Shown here piece after piece: positions 62,072 to 64,000 of a stretch of DNA of 64,000 nucleotides. Positions within the stretch are counted from its first letter, which is position 1, and the number at the start of each line of letters is the position of its first letter. The notes beneath the pieces are model-generated. The model was not told the origin of the DNA, made no database searches, and saw nothing but the letters and a program-made list of their open reading frames with translations. The DNA is from Vibrio rhodolitus. GTDB taxonomy: Bacteria > Pseudomonadota > Gammaproteobacteria > Enterobacterales > Vibrionaceae. The stretch covers positions 1 through 64,000 of the forward strand of contig NZ_QLYZ01000001.1 of assembly GCF_003350325.1 (NCBI RefSeq), written 5' to 3'. The position numbers were made by a program, and so were the translations under genes.

Positions 62072-62176
62072 GCGGATTTCCTTTTAATACGATACTTTCA
62101 GTTTGGTGACAAAACTCTAGCCTAATCTAGAGTAGGAAGAAATTTGTGTTATTGAAGCTGTGACCTTAACGAGATC

Positions 62177-62575
62177 TTAGCCGCAATGAATTGCACGCGG
62201 CTTACCATTGCCATCAATAGCGACATAGTTGAATGTGGCATCACAAACCATAAACCTGTCTTCCAAGCCGTGTTCTTTGACAGGTTTTACCCAGACTTCG
62301 AGATCAATGCTCATCGAAGTGCGACCAATTTTAGTGCACTCACCGTAGCAGCAGACAACGTCGCCGACTCTGACGGGCTTTTTGAATGTGATACTAGAGA
62401 CCGACACGGTCACAATACGACCACCGGAAATTTCTTTGGCAAGAATACCTCCAGCCAAATCGAGTTGCGACATAATCCAACCACCAAAGATATCGCCATT
62501 GGCGTTGGTATCGGCTGGCATAGCAAGGGTACGAAGAAGAAGCTGTCCGCGAGGTGAGCAAATATCCTGACTCAT
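62177..62575 (-). CDS. yciA: Acyl-CoA thioesterase YciA
   Basis: 132 residues from ATG 62575 with GGA seven bases upstream; a GTG at 62587 is possible. Hotdog fold with the catalytic segment ADTNANGDIFGGWIMSQLDLAGGI holding the Asn/Asp pair. It hydrolyses acyl-CoA in the cytoplasm. The yci genes sit together as in E. coli. Confidence 0.93.
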   Translation of the reverse strand: MSQDICSPRGQLLLRTLAMPADTNANGDIFGGWIMSQLDLAGGILAKEISGGRIVTVSVSSITFKKPVRVGDVVCCYGECTKIGRTSMSIDLEVWVKPVKEHGLEDRFMVCDATFNYVAIDGNGKPRAIHCG

Positions 62576-62630
62576 TTTGACATCCACAACATAATGACGT
62601 CACTTCAGTGAGTGAACGGTGGTTAAAACG

Positions 62631-62656
62631 AAAAAGCGACCACTCATGGTCACTTT
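62631..62656 (-). terminator. Terminator of yciB
   Basis: AAAG-GACCA / TGGTC-CTTT stem with one mismatch and loop CTCA. On the minus strand it ends in CTTTTTC. It lies past the yciB stop, before yciA. Confidence 0.8.
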
Positions 62657-62707
62657 AATTTTAGATTATACCTAACAACAAAGGAAAATCATCAGTTAGG
62701 CAAACGT

Positions 62708-63247
62708 TTATTCTTCATCGTTTGCTTTAGGCATCTGCTTATATACGTACAGGCCGGATAAAATCGTAAAGATGAAAGTTGCCGCAAGCAGTCCGAACAC
62801 TTTAAAGTTAACCCAAGTGTCAAGCGGCAGGTTAAAGGCAACATAGATATTTAAACCTGCACAGAGGCTAAAAAATGCCACCCATGCCCATGTAAGTTTT
62901 GCCCAGACTGTTTCGGGTAGCGTCAGCTCTTTACCAAGCATTGCTTTGATAGCTGATTTCCCTGTTAAGTGAGTTGCCGTCAAACCTATAGCAAACAAGG
63001 CATAAACGATGGTTACCTTCCACTTTATGAAGTTGTCATCGTGTAAAAATAGCGTCATTCCACCGAACAAAGTGACCATCACAAAGGTGATGAGCTGCAT
63101 CTTTTCTACTTTTCTGTAGAGTAGAAAAGTAACGATGACTTGTACTGCGGTTGCTACGATAAGCGCTCCCGTCGCGACATAGATATCAAAGAGTTTATAA
63201 AGGGCAAAGAAGACAATGAGCGGAATAAAGTCGAGCAGTTGTTTCAT
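62708..63247 (-). CDS. yciB: Intracellular septation protein A (YciB)
   Basis: 179 residues, five hydrophobic segments; the opening [20 protein letters not shown] and [19 protein letters not shown] are typical of YciB/IspZ. It is an inner-membrane protein linked to cell-envelope synthesis and division. Length matches the E. coli protein (179). Confidence 0.95.
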   Translation of the reverse strand: MKQLLDFIPLIVFFALYKLFDIYVATGALIVATAVQVIVTFLLYRKVEKMQLITFVMVTLFGGMTLFLHDDNFIKWKVTIVYALFAIGLTATHLTGKSAIKAMLGKELTLPETVWAKLTWAWVAFFSLCAGLNIYVAFNLPLDTWVNFKVFGLLAATFIFTILSGLYVYKQMPKANDEE

Positions 63248-63361
63248 GACATGAGCTTGTAGACTGGGAATTCAGCCAGTCTAACTAATTTTTCATATAA
63301 CTCAAACGGGTAAACTGAGTTTGTCGTTTCGCCTAATATGCGGTATCGAGTTTGGGGTTAA

Positions 63362-63583
63362 CTAATCGGGAATCGAAGACTTAATATCTTCCAAGTAACC
63401 TTCACAGCGTAGGTTGTCTACCGCTGACATGAGTTCTTCATCGCTCATGGCCAAACAGCTTTCCTTGCCGCTCAACGCGCTGAGGTATTCAGGAAATTGT
63501 GGCTCGGAAAAATGCCCGAAGCGGTCAGTCAGCATACTTTCGATGCCATGGTGAATAAGATTGTAGTAGGTACTGCGATTCAT
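63362..63583 (-). CDS. Small hypothetical protein
   Basis: 73 residues from ATG 63583 with a strong GGGAGG six bases upstream, much better than the longer frame from 63619. Soluble and acidic, no motif I recognise (MNRSTYYNLIHHGIESMLTD). It lies between the sensor kinase and yciB on the same strand. Confidence 0.68.
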   Translation of the reverse strand: MNRSTYYNLIHHGIESMLTDRFGHFSEPQFPEYLSALSGKESCLAMSDEELMSAVDNLRCEGYLEDIKSSIPD

Positions 63584-63687
63584 AATGAGCCTCCCATCGA
63601 CTACGACAAGTATCGCCATAATCTGAAAGAAGCATTTTAAATGCCAATTTGTTGAGAGAATGTCGCTGGTGGCTCATTTTCTCAATA

Positions 63688-64000
63688 TTAGCTAAACGCA
63701 GATTCAATTGCTTGCTGCAGAGCAAGTTTAGTGGTTGGTTTGGTTAATCGCCCATCCATGGTTTGGCGTATCTTCTCAAGCTCGACCAAACCGGCTTCTC
63801 CAGAAAGGGCGTAGATCGGTAATGTAGGGTGGGAGGCTTTGATAATAGACGCGGCTTCAAAGCCATTCATTACCGGCATTTGGACATCCATAAACACAAA
63901 ATCTATGGAGCACTCTTCCAGCATATCCACTGCGACTTGTCCGTTATTGGCGAGCACCACCTTATAGCCCAACTGACCGAGCAATAACTTAACGAGTTGC
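63688..64000 (-). CDS. Receiver domain, C-terminal end of a hybrid histidine kinase or response regulator (partial)
   Basis: The frame is open to the right edge of the window, beyond the TTG at 63984; the sequence before it (QLVKLLLGQLGYKVVLANNG) continues the first helix of a receiver, so the gene begins outside. The phospho-acceptor Asp is in FVFMDVQMPVMNGFEA, the switch Ser in IYALSGE and the Lys in RLTKPTT. It ends right after the receiver, typical of hybrid kinases. Confidence 0.85.
   Translation of the reverse strand, partial: QLVKLLLGQLGYKVVLANNGQVAVDMLEECSIDFVFMDVQMPVMNGFEAASIIKASHPTLPIYALSGEAGLVELEKIRQTMDGRLTKPTTKLALQQAIESAFS

Noticed and set aside
1..64000. CRISPR array, tRNA, rRNA or integron attC sites
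   Set aside because: No regularly spaced repeats with unique spacers, no cloverleaf or rRNA sequence, and no attC-like core sites were seen.

Overview
This is a Vibrio-type chromosomal window (family Vibrionaceae; species not determined). The evidence is protein-level resemblance to Vibrio proteins throughout, and a gene order I recognise from Vibrio cholerae chromosome I: sapABCDF, pspF, pspABC, a two-adaptor RND pump (vexIJK-like), tag, metC, and further on a T2SS pilotin (aspS-like) beside yciI/yciA/yciB. About 61 protein genes are supported. I see no tRNA, rRNA or CRISPR. The left edge cuts an IS4/IS10-like insertion sequence and the right edge cuts a hybrid sensor kinase.

Layout. 1-241: end of an IS4-family element. 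548-6934: accessory genes (LysE exporter with AraC regulator, VOC protein, lipoprotein hydrolase, MerR regulator with a Tag-like protein, a DUF2938 membrane protein read divergently from a MerR-type operator, a DsbA, a small secreted His/Cys protein). 7033-12582: a heat-shock operon on the minus strand, DUF2760 membrane protein - Hsp70 - long Hsp70-like protein, preceded by a close match to a sigma-32 promoter. 12782-21330: CHASE-GGDEF cyclase, DEDDh exonuclease, chemoreceptor, a terB/phoD-like/hypothetical operon, and an OmpV/MipA-like outer-membrane protein. 21438-26723: hrpA, a small beta-barrel and an RDD protein.

26817-40068 is an envelope-stress block: sapABCDF peptide-uptake operon (minus), pspF, then pspA-pspB-pspC behind a sigma-54 promoter with two upstream direct repeats, then two RND adaptors and their pump. 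40100-45588: tag, metC, an ERIC-like palindromic repeat, cardiolipin synthase and an NSS sodium symporter.

45698-52051 looks like an organosulfur module: Crp/Fnr regulator, two TauE/SafE (sulfite-exporter family) proteins, a PLP enzyme of the D-cysteine desulfhydrase / L-cysteate sulfo-lyase family, an NhaC-type transporter and a LysR regulator whose reading frame has no standard start codon. 52321-64000: chemoreceptor, RluA-type pseudouridine synthase with a methyltransferase, the ynjB-C-D-F transporter/phosphatidyltransferase operon, a META lipoprotein, DUF1289, aspS-yciI, yciA, yciB, a small hypothetical gene and the partial hybrid kinase.

Starts were moved from the longest frame to an ATG/GTG with a ribosome-binding site wherever the sequence favoured it. 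The most interesting parts are the sigma-32-driven DUF2760/Hsp70/Hsp70 operon and the candidate cysteate or D-cysteine cluster.
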